The notes: a model not told the origin generated them from the letters alone. A DNA stretch of 64,000 nucleotides from Palaemon carinicauda (GCF_036898095.1 NC_090766.1:38126971-38190970); one strand, 5' to 3'; positions 37,201 to 48,660 are shown, numbered from the stretch's first letter. Numbers and translations are program-made.

Positions 37201-39676
37201 AAGACTTATCCGTGTCGCCATCAACAACAAAGACAAAGTCATTTCCTACCTCTCCAATTCCTGATTCCCCACCCAAGCAATCTGTACCTCTGAGATTTAG
37301 TACCTGTGGAGGGTCAATGTCTCCCAAAATTCCATTGTCACCTGCTAAATCACCATTACCGATCACCAAGGGAATTGATTCCACCTCTCCCAGGAGCCCT
37401 GGTGTGATTCCTCTCTCAAGATCACCAGAGGAAGCTATGGAACTACTTGATACTCTAGTAGGTAACATGGAGAATTTATCTGCAGATCTGCCCCATTCAT
37501 TGGTATTAGAGAAAGAAAATAATGAGGTTACAGCTACACCAGTAGTATCTGACAGTATTGAAGCAAATACTGAATCTTCCAAAACAGAAACCAAGGCTCT
37601 CGAATCCATTGTCCCTGAAAATCCTCCTCAGAAAGCTATGGACACTCCTTCTGATTTATGGAAAAGTGAAGAAAATGAATGGGATCACTCTATAACCATT
37701 TCAGATGAAACTGACGGTGTAATGACAGACTCGATGTTTTCCTACAGTTCACTGACATCACCAGTTAGTCAAATTGAAAATATATTTTATACTCCTCAGT
37801 CATTACCTGCATCATCAGGATCTAAAGATTCACTTTGTGGGGATAGTAAAGATGCCCCTATAAAACCTCAGGACTCCCCAACTTATGAACTGTCATGTGA
37901 TAATGTTGCTACAGCTGATATCAATACACATAGCTCTTCCAATGCTAATATAACACCATCTGATAAATCTGATACATTGCATGTAACTAACAACGGGAAA
38001 TCTAAAGAAAATATAGTAGATACCAAGGTAATGTCAAGTGAATTAATTGTTGACTGTAAAGTAACAGATGATAATGATAATAATGTAAAGACATCAAAAA
38101 CATTGCATGAAATACAAAAGAAAACTGGGGAAGATATAGAAATAGATTCCATTAATTCTGAAACTAATAAAATCTTAGAAAGAAATGAAACAGAACTTAC
38201 TCTTTCAAATGATTTTAACAATCAAAAAAGTAGTTTAGGGAATAGTTCTGATGTTGGCAATGTGCCCCCTGTAGAAAGCAATGATACCCCTGCTTCATTT
38301 TCTTCTCATTCCCTTCACAGCATCGTGGAAGATGTTGTTCCACCTCCACCAGCTTCCCGTGCCAAGACACCTCCTTTGCCTCCCCCTAGATCTTGTGTCA
38401 ATACTCCCAGACCAGGAATGGGAGCCCCTTTACCCCCACCAAGGCAATATATGCTTATTCCAATCAACTCATCCCAACCACCATCGAGAAGACACAGCCC
38501 CCCGCCGGCTCCGCCAAGGTCTACTTCTGTTCGCAGATCTCCACCTCCTCCACCTCCCAGGTCAACAGTTCAGACACCTGCTTCAATAAATGAATGGATA
38601 GACTTCCCTCCTTTACCTCCACCCCCTACTGCTGTTATTAACACTCCATCAACTCCACCAAAACTGACTCCTGTGCCAGAAGAGTCCTCTTTTCCATCTA
38701 CACCTCAGCCACCAAAAGAATCTGAGAATGAGTTTTCACCAGCCAGATCTGTTTCTCCTAGATATAGAAAATCCCCTTGCCTGACAACTTCTAATAGCAA
38801 ACCTGGCAGTGGTTCTGAGGCTGCAACAAAGACCTCAGGCTTGAAAGGTGAGCCAAATGAGGAAAAACATAATTTACAATCTGAAGTAGGTGTGCTGTCA
38901 GAAACTTCCTCAGCAGATATAGAATTGGCTTCTTTGATTCGTAAAAGTGAAAGCCCTCCAGCTCTTCCTCCAGCACCTGAAGAAGATAATGAAGAGGAGC
39001 CTCCCCCTCCACCCCCACCTCCAGTTGCCTTTAGAGATGAAAATGTAGCCCCCTTTCCTCCTCCACCACCTCCAGAATCACTAGTTTCGCCTCCAACAGC
39101 GCCTCCACCACCTTTAAGAAGTAGAATTACAACACCACCACTTCCTCCCCCTCCTAAAGCAGTTTTTTCTCATGAGTATGTTGAGCAGCAGAATTCTCAT
39201 CATTCAAGTGATGAAACTAACAAAGATAGGTTTCTTCTAGCTTCAGATATGGCATCAGGTTCAAGCAATCCGTCAGCGGCAACACTTGCAAGTGATACGC
39301 AAAGTGCTTCAAATATTCTTGCCCCTGCTTTACCATCAGCACCTGTAGCTCCACCTCCACCACCTCCTCCAATGCTTGCCTCACGTAGTCCATTACCTTC
39401 CTCTTCTCAAACTCCTAGCCACCCACCATTATCTGCTCCTCCACCGCTGCGATGTCCAGTTCCGCCGTCATCAAAGGTAACTCCAAACTCAGCACTGTGG
39501 ACCGTTTCACCATATGGCAAAATGGTCATAACTCGAAACGACTTGCCTTTACCCTCTCCTGAGGAGGAAATTCGGAAAACCTTTTATAATGTCAAGAACT
39601 GGGGGTTGTTGGAATATGGCATGGATACGTTGGCTGTGTACACGCAGTTGCGACCAAATATACAGATGGGACCACA
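34209..39676 (+). CDS. ACTMAP: Actin maturation protease, coding exon 1 (giant proline-rich N-terminal region)
   Basis: This exon encodes about 1,820 residues and ends on the first part of the protease domain, GPQ, just before the catalytic Cys in exon 2. The open frame runs without a stop from 34158. The Met at 34209 has a good context (AGAATGG), while 34180-34200 looks like a pyrimidine-rich tract ending in AG, so a 5' untranslated exon may join at 34201. The exon ends at a canonical donor, CA|GTAAGT (39677-39682); reading through gives an immediate TAA. Proline clusters lie at about 34470-34875, 38330-38640, 38995-39160 and 39340-39470. They include one FPPPP motif (Phe at 39054) of the type bound by Ena/VASP EVH1 domains, and APPPPP-like runs of the type bound by profilin. 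The middle (34880-38330) is Ser/Thr/Glu/Lys-rich and probably disordered. The family removes the acetylated N-terminal residue from new actin. The very long extension is the oddity. Assignment rests on the continuous frame into the protease domain. Confidence 0.9.
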
Positions 39677-39899
39677 GTAAGTAAAGAATTCCTCTCTTTC
39701 AAGTTTTTACTATTTCAGTAGTTTTTAACCAATTCATTCATACATTCTTCTGATAATTACTTATGAAGTATGGATCATTAACTTCTAAGACAAATGTTTT
39801 GGCCAATTTTTCAAACAGAAAATTTAGGTTTTGGCCAATTTCTCTACAGAAAATTTAGAGCTTTTATGCTCAGCATTTTAGTTGTCATTATCAAAATTA

Positions 39900-40727
39900 T
39901 ACAGTTAAACCTCAGAGATTGAATGCCCGGAACTCAAACAAATATTTCAGAGGTCGAACAACTTCAGAGGAGCTGTATGTACTAAGACAAAGACAACTGG
40001 CACAATCAGTGTACCTCTTGCCCAGTTCATACCTGCAAAACACTTCTGCTAACTTCTTTTTTTATTAATTTCACTGATTTTAGTGAATTTTTGTGTCCAT
40101 CCATACACAATGGTAAATGAGGACATGATTTCAGAGGAGACACAGGTAAGGGGTCCTGTGCGTACCTTGTTCAGTGATAAAGGAAATAAGGGGAAAATGG
40201 GCAATGTGAATTTTTTTTTTAAAGAAAAATTCCATCCAGATAAGGTAGTAGCCAGCCTAGCAGATAATTCTTATAATGATAATGCATCGAGTCATTCAGA
40301 AACATGTTAAAACAAAAGAAAAAACAATCCTCTTTTAATTATTTTTTAGCAAAACAGCCTTAAGTGAATCACAGTTAATACCAGAAAAAAAGACAAAGAA
40401 CAAAAGAACCCCTGAAGGGGAGTTACTCAATATTCATATGGAAGGAAACTTCCCTTACCACCCACTCTCTTTACTACAGGTAAAGTTAAGTTGAATGTTA
40501 ATTTATTTGATTAATCTTAAGTTTTTCTTGTTTTACTTGTAGTATTCTTTTATGTACTGTACTATACTGCATTTTGATATTGTAAACTTTGTGTAGAAAT
40601 GCCCAATAATAGAAGGAGATGGGGGAAAGCCAATTAATATTTCCCTTCATTCTTATAAGTAATACTGATTTGATGTTCATACATGGTTTTAGAACCAATT
40701 ATGCTCAATCTCTGAGGTATCGCTGTA
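39900..40727. mobile_element. Pogo/Tigger-like element with terminal inverted repeats
   Basis: The left end reads TA-CAGTTAAACCTCAGAGATTG; the reverse complement of the right end reads CAGCGATACCTCAGAGATTG. About 20 of 23 positions agree and TA flanks both ends, as expected for a Tc1/mariner/pogo target duplication. Short open stretches inside, such as a TPEGE-like peptide near 40408, resemble Tigger transposase tails, but no intact transposase is present. It is probably a degraded or internally deleted copy. Confidence 0.6.
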
Positions 40728-41679
40728 AATGTGTATCCTTGTATGTAATTACTATATTTACCCAAGTACTATTGTAAAAAATGTATCATTTTTAGTAATT
40801 ATTTTATTGACCCAAGATTCACTGTAAAATGTATCATCGCTAGTAATTACTGCATTTACCAAATCTTGCAGGTTTCGAATGTCATCTCTTGTGACTGTAA
40901 TCTTTGACTGACACAATACCAGTAACATTTTTATTCTTTGTTTCTCCCGCCAGTGTCAGCATCATCTGTCCTTATATTTTTCTTCAGGATTCCTCCCCAT
41001 AGGTTACCCCTGTGACCATGGCATAAGTGTCTTTGCATCTGATAACCTCTCCAAGAATTCTGGCTTTTCTTCCTCTGGTTTAGTTATCCTTTTTGTAGTG
41101 CAAATACTCATTGCTTTTTTTAGTATGGGGATCAAGGAAGTAAAAATTCCTGGAGCTAAATTATGCTCCTCCCTACAATTTTCTACCATTGTTCCAATAA
41201 TTACAGTGTTCAATTCCTTACAAGCTTGCTTAATTCTTATTCTCCTTTTGGATTCTTGACAAAATCCTGCTTGTTACTGGGAACCCTATCTTTCAAAGAA
41301 GTTTTTTCTTTATATTTTGGAGCTGTATCTATTTCAAAAGTTCTGCCTACTTTTATGGGTGAGTTTTGCTGCTTCATCATGATTTTGATAAGGACGAAAA
41401 TGTGTACTGTGGTTCCTGTACAGTATGTGGAATGTTTTCAGATGTGTGAGGAAAAGGAAGGCTGCATAGAGAATAAGTTATTTGATGCATATGTGGGGAA
41501 AGAAAAAAAATGCTGCATCTAGAGAGTATGATACATCTTTAGGCTGTCTTTCCAAACCTCAGAGGGTTTTATTTTTCTTAAGTGGTATGAGCTTGATGTG
41601 TGGTTTGTGCTCTTGCCAATGCCCTACCAATTTTTTTATCTATCTAAATCTATTTGTTCCAACACGAATACAAACCATT

Positions 41680-44600
41680 ATCCTTAAATAGGTGTGACTT
41701 CAGCGGAACTGAAAAGGCCATGGAAATATAATGAAGTACTGTAGTTATACGTGGCTGCCAGTAAGTGGCGGGCAACCCCTGCTCACTTGTCAGTTAGCTA
41801 GACTCACATGTGACTTTGGCCTCAAGAAGTACACTCATACTCCTGCTGCCTTTCAGATTTTGTTTGTTTTAGTTTTTTATTCTCTTTGTTATAAATAAGT
41901 GTGTAAACAGGCTGTTTTGTTTGGGTAAACCTAGGTAAATTAAATGGAAAGAACAAGAATATGCTATTGTTTTCCAGACAAGCCACAATGTGTGACAAGT
42001 TTACTGTATGTGCAAGCTTGCCATTAATCTTATCATCCTTGTACAAGGGTGGTGATTATTTGCAGTCATCTCCTTGCTGTGTGTGGATGTACAGCGATGA
42101 TGACAACCTAACCCTAAGAAAGTTGGTCTTCCTTGGCAATTTCTGGTGCTCTGTTGACAGAAGGGAGTTTTTTTTTTACCACCACCAGAACTTCTAAAGC
42201 TGCCCCTGCAGGGTCTTCTCAACTCCTGATTGTCATATGGAGGTGCTAAAGATTGTGGCACCTGCTGGTGTTGTTGTTACTGCTTTTGAAGAGTCCCCTG
42301 TTGCCTTTTTCTCTGTGAGACCATTGTCATTAGTTTCCAAGATCTCAACCCTGAAGAAGGCTGTTAAGAAGTGTGTGTGTGTTCCTCCTCTATCTCATCT
42401 TCGTTAGATTCTTCAGACGCTGCTACTTTTAAGAGGAAGAACATCATCAAAGATGTACAAGACTGACTGATCTCTCCCTGCTTACATTTAATAGAGATAA
42501 TACAGTACCAACAACCAACCCAAACTGGGAAGGCATCTCGGTATGCAATACAGGCGCTTACACTCCTGTTATCAGTGCTTGGTCTTGTACAGAACTAAGT
42601 ATGTACAATTACTGGGGTCGGGATGAAGGGCTCTTCCTTCTTTCCCCGTTTTCCTGTATGCACGACCATTTTCTCTTCTATTATGAGAGAAAGCGGTAAT
42701 GCGGTACCGAGAATCAACCAAGACTGGAAAGATGTCTCGCTACATGATACAGGGGCTTACTCTTCTATCTGTCTCTTTCTGAACTGAGCCCACACACTGG
42801 CAGTCAGGATGAAGGGTGTCACCATTCACCTCTTCCTTCTTCTGGACAATACAGGTACACCTCAGTCTCTCTCCCTAAGGATACTTTGGCTCCAAAGGGA
42901 GAGAAATTGGCTCGTGGTAAGGTGAGGGGAGCCAGCTCTTGGTATTGTTGCTAATATGAATGACAAGATATTCTCTCACGTGCCGGTGATGGAGAGTATG
43001 ATCCTCAGTTTCTTTGTGATGTATTTCTTGATGATTGGTCTCTGCATGATCAGTCCTATCATGATCATTCACTGTGAGATCAGTCACTGTGTTTTTGTTC
43101 TTGTTAACCTCCGGCCACTTCTGAAGTTCCACCGCCACATTAGGAAGATCATTCCACAATCTAGGCACAGCTTGAATAAAACTTTTAGAATACTGTGTAG
43201 TACAGTACGGTACAGTATTTTGCCTTATGATGGAGAAGTCATGATTGTTAGAATTAACTGCATACCCAGTACTACATACAGGATGGTACAGTCTGGGAAG
43301 ATGTGAATGCAATGGATAATCTGAATTATAAAAAATTTAATGCAACATGCAAAAAGAACTGAACGACAATACCAGAGATTAATATCAAGATCTAGAAATA
43401 GGAATTCAATAGACTGTAAGTTTCTAGCCAACAAATTGGGATGAGAGTCAGCAGCTGAAGACCAAACAGGAGAACAATACTCAAATTAAGGTACTGGAGA
43501 ATGAAAGAATTAAAAGATTTCTTCTGGATAGACTGATCGCCAAAAATCTTGAAAGACTTTATCAATAAGCAGCTTCCTGTATTGACCACTGGTTCGGTGC
43601 TGTCTCTTACTTCACTACTACTCAAGATGTTGGCGAAGTATGGTAAGTCGGCTCTGTCCATTGTAAAGCCAGTGATCTGCAGCACTAGTCAGTAAATGAA
43701 TGAGTCAACTAGGTCTTGAAGGGAAGGGATACTTTTGTTTCCTTATTCTCCAAGCAGCTGTGGCAGGAGGCGATGTCGACATAGAGAAATGTCTAGGTTC
43801 TGGTGGCTACTATTTCTTTTCTCAAAGGGCTGTAGAGGCAACAGTGGAGGAATGCTAGCCTAAACTCCCTCATCCACCATGCAGTTACTTTCAGGGGCCC
43901 AGGCCTTTCGAAGGCAACTGCAGCACTACCACACCAGCATTGGCTTTGAAGAAGCTCTGGCTGCCTGCAAAGCCCAATCAGAACCTTCAGCTGTTTCTAC
44001 CAGAAAAAAAGGTGCAGACAGTGTTCCAACCTTTCGTGCCTAATCTGGCAGTACAGAAGTGGCAATAGAGCTAAGATGATGAAGTCAACAGTTCTCTCCC
44101 AAGGTACCATAAGTTGCAGATGCCTGTCATGCCGTGGGGTAACGTTTTATTGAGATGGACTAGGGCAGTGGGTTTTAGAAGTCCTTTGGGATGGAAACTT
44201 CCTTTCATTTGTGATTCTATGTCCTTCCCTCTGTTATGCTCAGATGGTATTCAGAGTTACACTCCGTAATCAATGAAAGCTCTGGCCTAAGCAGCAAAGG
44301 TGAAAGCAATGGAGAAGAATGTACCCAAAGTCATTTGGGACTGTTCTCAAGCTTTTCCTGGTGAAGTTAACTGGGGATTGGAGATCAGTTGTCAACCTCT
44401 TTCTTTTAAGCAAATTTGTTTTTCAAACTCTGTTCAACATGGAGACAGCAAGTTCTGTGTGGTCTGCCATCATAGAGAAAGACTATTTGCTGGAGGTGTG
44501 GACCTGAAGGACGCTATTTTCAAATACTGTATCTGTTGATCAGTCCTACAGAAAGTATCTCCATTTTATCTTCTAGTGATTAGTGCACTTGTTTAAAGCC

Positions 44601-45000
44601 CTACTCTTTGAACTGCCCACAGCATCCTAATTGTTAATGCGAGTGTTCACTCTGGTCTCACCTAGGGCCTTCTTAAACTGGATACAGCTTTAGTTGAATC
44701 TAGACAGCTGGCTGATCCTGGCCTCTTCCAAGAGGCAGTTGCTCCAGGATCAAGACTGGCTATTTTATGACATGATCTAGGTATCATGATAGATTGGGAA
44801 AAGTGGATTTTCATGCCCAAGCAGAGCATGAAGTCTTTCCACCAGATTATTTCATCAGCAGACAGAGAGGTCTTGCTCCTGTTCCTGTACAAGAGAGAAC
44901 TTCCAGTTTTGCAAGAGTAATGTCTTGTGGGACATCTATCCTTGCTGGATAAACTCATTCCACACAGGCATATCTGGGTGCAAACTCTCCTTGATTATCT
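41680..45000 (+). mobile_element. Decayed DIRS-type retrotransposon in ACTMAP intron 1
   Basis: Around 44300-44560 the plus strand reads degraded reverse transcriptase: V-N-L-x-x-L-x-K-F, then FNMETASSV, then a LKDA-containing motif A region. This order is characteristic of DIRS polymerase. Further remnants (LDSWLILASSK near 44690, LGIMIDW near 44780) follow in the expected order. The left end (41690-41735) carries GTGTGACTTCAG...GGCCAT, also found at 48425-48475 and inverted near 50945. Frameshifts and stops are frequent, so it is non-functional. Boundaries are approximate. Confidence 0.6.
43118..43690 (-). pseudogene. LINE reverse transcriptase C-terminal fragment nested in the DIRS remnant
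   Basis: On the minus strand this reads KSFKIFGDQSIQKKSFNSFI, then L-D-x-D-I-N-L-W-Y, then NDLPN near the end. These match the post-RT region of the LINE at 17.1-19.2 kb. Several frame breaks occur and the 3' UTR with its AAT tail is missing. Confidence 0.75.
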
Positions 45001-45517
45001 TTATGTTGTTCCTGTGGAGCAAGATGTACAGTACAAGATCTTTCCAAGTGACTGAAAGATGAAAACCTTGGTAAATGCTTTGCTAACTGTTGTTTGTGCG
45101 GTATTGAAGTGATAAACTCAAGTAAGTCAGTGGTTTGCACTGTATCAATAAACAATGACACACATTGTAATAAAATACTGTGGTTCTGTGTATATCAGAG
45201 TTGTAAGTTTTTCTCGGAAATATTTAGAAAAGTTGCAAATTTTATTGATTTATTCTTATATAACTTCTACAAAGACAGAGTAAAATAGTTTTATTTTTCT
45301 TTCATTTTTAGTGCTTCATGAGTCTGAAAAATTTCTGCAATTGATATCAAACCGTTCAAGAATAGGCTAGCATAAATTTGTGTTGTGGTGTAACTTTTCC
45401 AAATCAGTTTCTAAAATCACATCCTCGTGTTGATTCAATTATTACTGTAAAAAGATTGAGAATATACACACTCAATATTTGTTTGAATCTTTATAGTACT
45501 GTACTTTACTTCTACAG

Positions 45518-45760
45518 GTGTGGTTTAGTGGCCTTGAGCATGGCTTCTCAAGTCTTCCCAGAAACAAAAGAAATAGCGGATTTACTCAAAGAGGCCAAAG
45601 AACACAAATTTACTAGTCACGGAGAAATGTTTTCCTCTGAAAATATGGCTAAGCTAGCAAATGAAATCAATGGCATGGAAGCAGTTGTGCGGAGAGATGT
45701 GCTTTGCAATCCCAAGATTCTTCTAGAACTTCTCATACAAGGAAATCTTATTCTTGTACC
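45518..45760 (+). CDS. ACTMAP: Actin maturation protease, coding exon 2 (catalytic Cys)
   Basis: This 243-nt exon (81 codons) begins after the acceptor TTCTACAG (AG at 45516-45517). It completes the split Gln codon CA|G and continues CGLVALSMA, which matches the catalytic-cysteine motif of C19orf54/ACTMAP proteins (GPQCGLVAL in the human protein). The Cys is about residue 1824 of the joined product. It continues with a family block, F-T-x-x-GEMFS, and ends LILVP where the human protein has a closely similar LLIPY. The donor is GTATCC, a weaker form than GTAAGT. It was chosen because CC|G restores Pro followed by Tyr-Asp exactly as the family expects. Phase is 2 on both sides, so the exon could be skipped without a frame change, but that would delete the catalytic Cys. 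Confidence 0.93.
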
Positions 45761-46023
45761 GTATCCTTTCAAAGAAAACTTAATCCTTAGACTTAATCTT
45801 CATTTTATTTAGAAATTTTGATGTTTAGGAATGACAGTTAGTACAGGCAGGGGTTTATGTGTAGGCATTGCAAAAGTTTTCATATAGTAGACAAACTTTC
45901 TATTTCTTACTATATCATCTTTGCACAGCTAGGCTATTATTTTTCATTACCAGTAGCTACAATATTTTTCTATATTCAAGTTTTGCTGATGCTCCGTTCA
46001 TTTTTAATGCTTCAGTTATTTTT

Positions 46024-46025
<2 letters not shown>

Positions 46026-46111
<86 letters not shown>
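46026..46111. repeat. (AT)n microsatellite in ACTMAP intron 2
   Basis: About 86 bp of uninterrupted AT. Confidence 0.95.
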
Positions 46112-46113
<2 letters not shown>

Positions 46114-47039
46114 CATTTGTTTTTGTAGCACAAGTAGTAGAACAGAGGTTTACATAATCATTGATATTTTTGCATTACTTAAATAAAGGAAAGGAATAAG
46201 TTTGGTGTTGATTGCTACACCAATCAACACTTCGTCAATAGCATTCGTAGTAAATCTTAGTGAGGAATTTGTTTAAATTTTTTCTTAATTTTTTATTCGT
46301 TTACTAGACTCTCCTAGTTAGGTTTCGCTTGCATTTTCCTCACTGAGGGAACCGGGCCCTCAAAACTGATACAAATTGGCATAGATAGGCCAGGTTTCTT
46401 GTTCCAGGCAGTCTGAAATTGTGCTAGATAACTAAACTTCTTTTTAAATTTGGCTTTTGTACAAAATGAAAAATCATGAGAAGGATAATGGGAATTTTAC
46501 AGTTTATCACACAAAATTTTAACAGTATTAAGTTAATCTAGAGTTTTTTTTTTTTTTTACACAGTAAGTTTTAAAATCGTTGTTTCATACTTCCCAACCT
46601 CTTATATTCTGCGAGTGCCTTCCTCTCAGCCCAACTAATTGAGTCTTACATAGCTTCAGTTTACCTTGCTTCACTATAACAGTGATTTAGTTAGGGAGGA
46701 AACTGTTTAAGCAGCAGGGATACTAACCCAAGAGAAAGACGTAGCTTATTCTTTCCATAATAATATCTTATAATAGTTACACTACAAATGATAATATAAA
46801 ACTTTACTAAAGGTTGATATTTTATAAATAATCAACTGTAAAGCTAAAGGCATGTCTTCATCTGGAATTTCAAGGAAACTGCTTGTTACAACCATTTATT
46901 CCCCCCAAGAGGATATAGCTACTTATCCTTTGCAGATAACATTTGGGACGCCTCTTTGCCTTCTTTTGACCTTATTAATCCCACTGTATTTAAGGGACGG
47001 CCGCTTGAATAATTTTTTCTTCACCTATTTCTGTTTCTT

Positions 47040-47440
47040 ACATCTTCCCTTTGTCCCACCTCACCTATATCCCTCCTCTCTACGTCTGTCCATCTGATCT
47101 GCTGATGTCCCACATCCCTCCACCCCATAGCTGGCATGTTCTTAGCTCCACCTCCTCTCTTATTATGTGGCCAAGCCTTCTCCTTTACATTACATATATT
47201 ACACATTCTTCTTATCTCTTAACTCTCCCTCCATTTCAGTAATGATATTCCGGCAATCCATTTCACTATCCTCAACTTGCTTCTTTCCAACAGTTCCTCC
47301 TCTTTCTTTTAAGAGCCCAAGTCTCTGTCCCATATAATAGTATGGACCTGGTAACTTTTTTATAAATCTTGATTTTGAGCCTCAAAGTTTTTTTTTTTTT
47401 TTTAAATAGCTACAGTTCTTTCTAACCATATTTGCTAAGC
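47040..47440 (-). pseudogene. LINE C-terminal fragment in ACTMAP intron 2
   Basis: The minus strand reads V-T-R-S-I-L-L-Y-G-T-E-T-W-A-L (near 47340) and then WPHNKRGGGAKNMPAMGWRD and QIRWTDV (near 47100). This is the Y-G-x-E-T-W to R-W-x-D pattern of LINE C-termini. It lies 140 bp upstream of exon 3. Confidence 0.65.
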
Positions 47441-47579
47441 TTCTTTCACTCTGTCACACTACTTTCTCAATTCTGTACAATACCTCCTTCTTCTAAGTAG
47501 TTAAACTCATTGGCGAGTTGCAGTGAATATTATTGTGAGTGTAATTGTTCCTGGAATCTTCCTTGACACTTACTTTCAG

Positions 47580-48237
47580 GTATGATGCTGATCAGAATCA
47601 TATGCCAAACTTGAGAAATGGACACAAGGCACATTGGGGTGTTATATGTGGCTGCCTTGTCCAGTCTCAGTCATTAAATATGCACATGGGTGGAGCGTCA
47701 AAGTTAGATTCTAGAGTTGATAACCTGTTCCACATGCGTCCAAGAAGCAGACGTGGATTTGCTCCAAGTAGAGATGGGAGCGTTACACCAAGTACTCCTT
47801 TAGTTCCAGGCTCCCCACGTTTAGGCCATAGAATTCTTAGAACACCAGAAGTTTCAGCTTCACCTTCAGATGGAATAAAAACGCCAGACATAATGCAGAA
47901 GGAAAGTAGCATTGGAAGGACTTTTGAAACTGACAGTGTCTGTAGTAGTAGAGTCAACACACCTATGATACCGGAAATCTTTAATGATGATATTAGAATG
48001 GTGGTTTTGTGGCGGCAAGGCAAAAGTCGCAACCTGATTGCAGCACCCATTGAAAAGTTGTGTGAAAGTAATGATCAGTTATTTGATTATCCATCTCCAT
48101 CCAATGAAATGGAGAGTGAATTCATTATAGGTTCTGTTCAAGATGGACTCGCTGGTCAAGTTGTGGTGTTGCATAAAACTAAAACTGCTCTCTCAGACTT
48201 AGTTGGTATACTTCAGGACAAACAAGAAGGTCACTAG
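47580..48237 (+). CDS. ACTMAP: Actin maturation protease, coding exon 3 (catalytic His, C-terminus)
   Basis: The exon starts after TTACTTTCAG (AG at 47578-47579) and reads YDADQNHMPNLRNGHKAHW, matching the family segment around the catalytic histidine (GHKAHW; His about residue 1922). A Ser/Pro-rich loop of about 110 residues follows (47690-47990), longer than in the human protein. Then comes a block with the conserved QGKS (about 48013-48026) and a C-terminal strand GLAGQVVVLHK resembling the human end. Translation stops at TAG (48235-48237). The joined protein is about 2,122 residues from Met 34209. The stop codon overlaps a perfect donor-like GTAAGT (48237-48242), so an alternative 3' exon is possible, though the family's C-terminus fits this stop. 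Confidence 0.92.
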
Positions 48238-48365
48238 TAAGTATGTACAGTAATTATTTCCAGCTTTACAAAAGGTCATTATTTTGCCTTGTTCTGAATA
48301 GTTGCTTTGATGTGAACTGCACCGTAAGTGCCTACGTTGTAATTGGTGATGCTCTTATTACCATG

Positions 48366-48660
48366 AAATCACAAATTTTAAAAGTAATTTGTATTTTTCT
48401 TAGCCATACAAACCTGAAATCTTTAATAGGAGTGTGACTTCAGGAAGCTGGAATGGCCATTATGCTTTTTAACGAGGTATACATAGTTGCAAGTGTGGTG
48501 GTGGGTAGGCCCCCCCACCCTATAGGTGGAGCAACCCTCACTTTGACCTTTGACTTAGGACTTGCATGGTGGTTGATGTGGACAGTGTAATTTAAAGGTC
48601 TCAGGTTTGTAAGATTAGGAAAAATACAAATAACTTTTAAAATTTGTGATTTGTTCCTAC
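48366..48660. repeat. Inverted repeat, about 58-bp arms, just downstream of ACTMAP
   Basis: The segment 48366-48424 and the reverse complement of 48600-48658 share AAATCACAAATTTTAAAAG, a poly-T-rich centre and CAAACCTGA, with few mismatches, around a ~175-bp spacer. It begins about 130 bp after the stop codon, so it probably lies in the 3' UTR or immediate flank. Confidence 0.75.

Larger units (their letters stand above)
39677..45517 (+). other. ACTMAP: ACTMAP intron 1
   Basis: The 5.8 kb intron runs from GTAAGT to CTACAG. It holds a pogo/Tigger-like TIR element (39900-40727), AT-rich unassigned DNA (40728-41680), a decayed plus-strand DIRS element (about 41680-45000) and a nested minus-strand LINE fragment (about 43118-43690). 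Small ORFs inside it look like transposon remains; I see no extra coding exon joining the protease frame. Confidence 0.85.
45761..47579 (+). other. ACTMAP: ACTMAP intron 2
   Basis: The 1.8 kb intron runs from GTATCC to TTTCAG. It contains a long (AT)n tract (46026-46111), a small perfect hairpin with 10-bp arms (46205-46230), and a LINE C-terminal fragment on the minus strand (about 47040-47440). Confidence 0.8.

Noticed and set aside
34184..39018. ORFs antisense to or in other frames of ACTMAP exon 1
   Set aside because: Shadows caused by the biased Pro/Ser codons; no motif and no start context.
41004..41213. Minus-strand ORF in ACTMAP intron 1 (KPEEEKPEFLERL...)
   Set aside because: Looks gene-like but is short, isolated, has no visible splice partners and lies among transposon remains.
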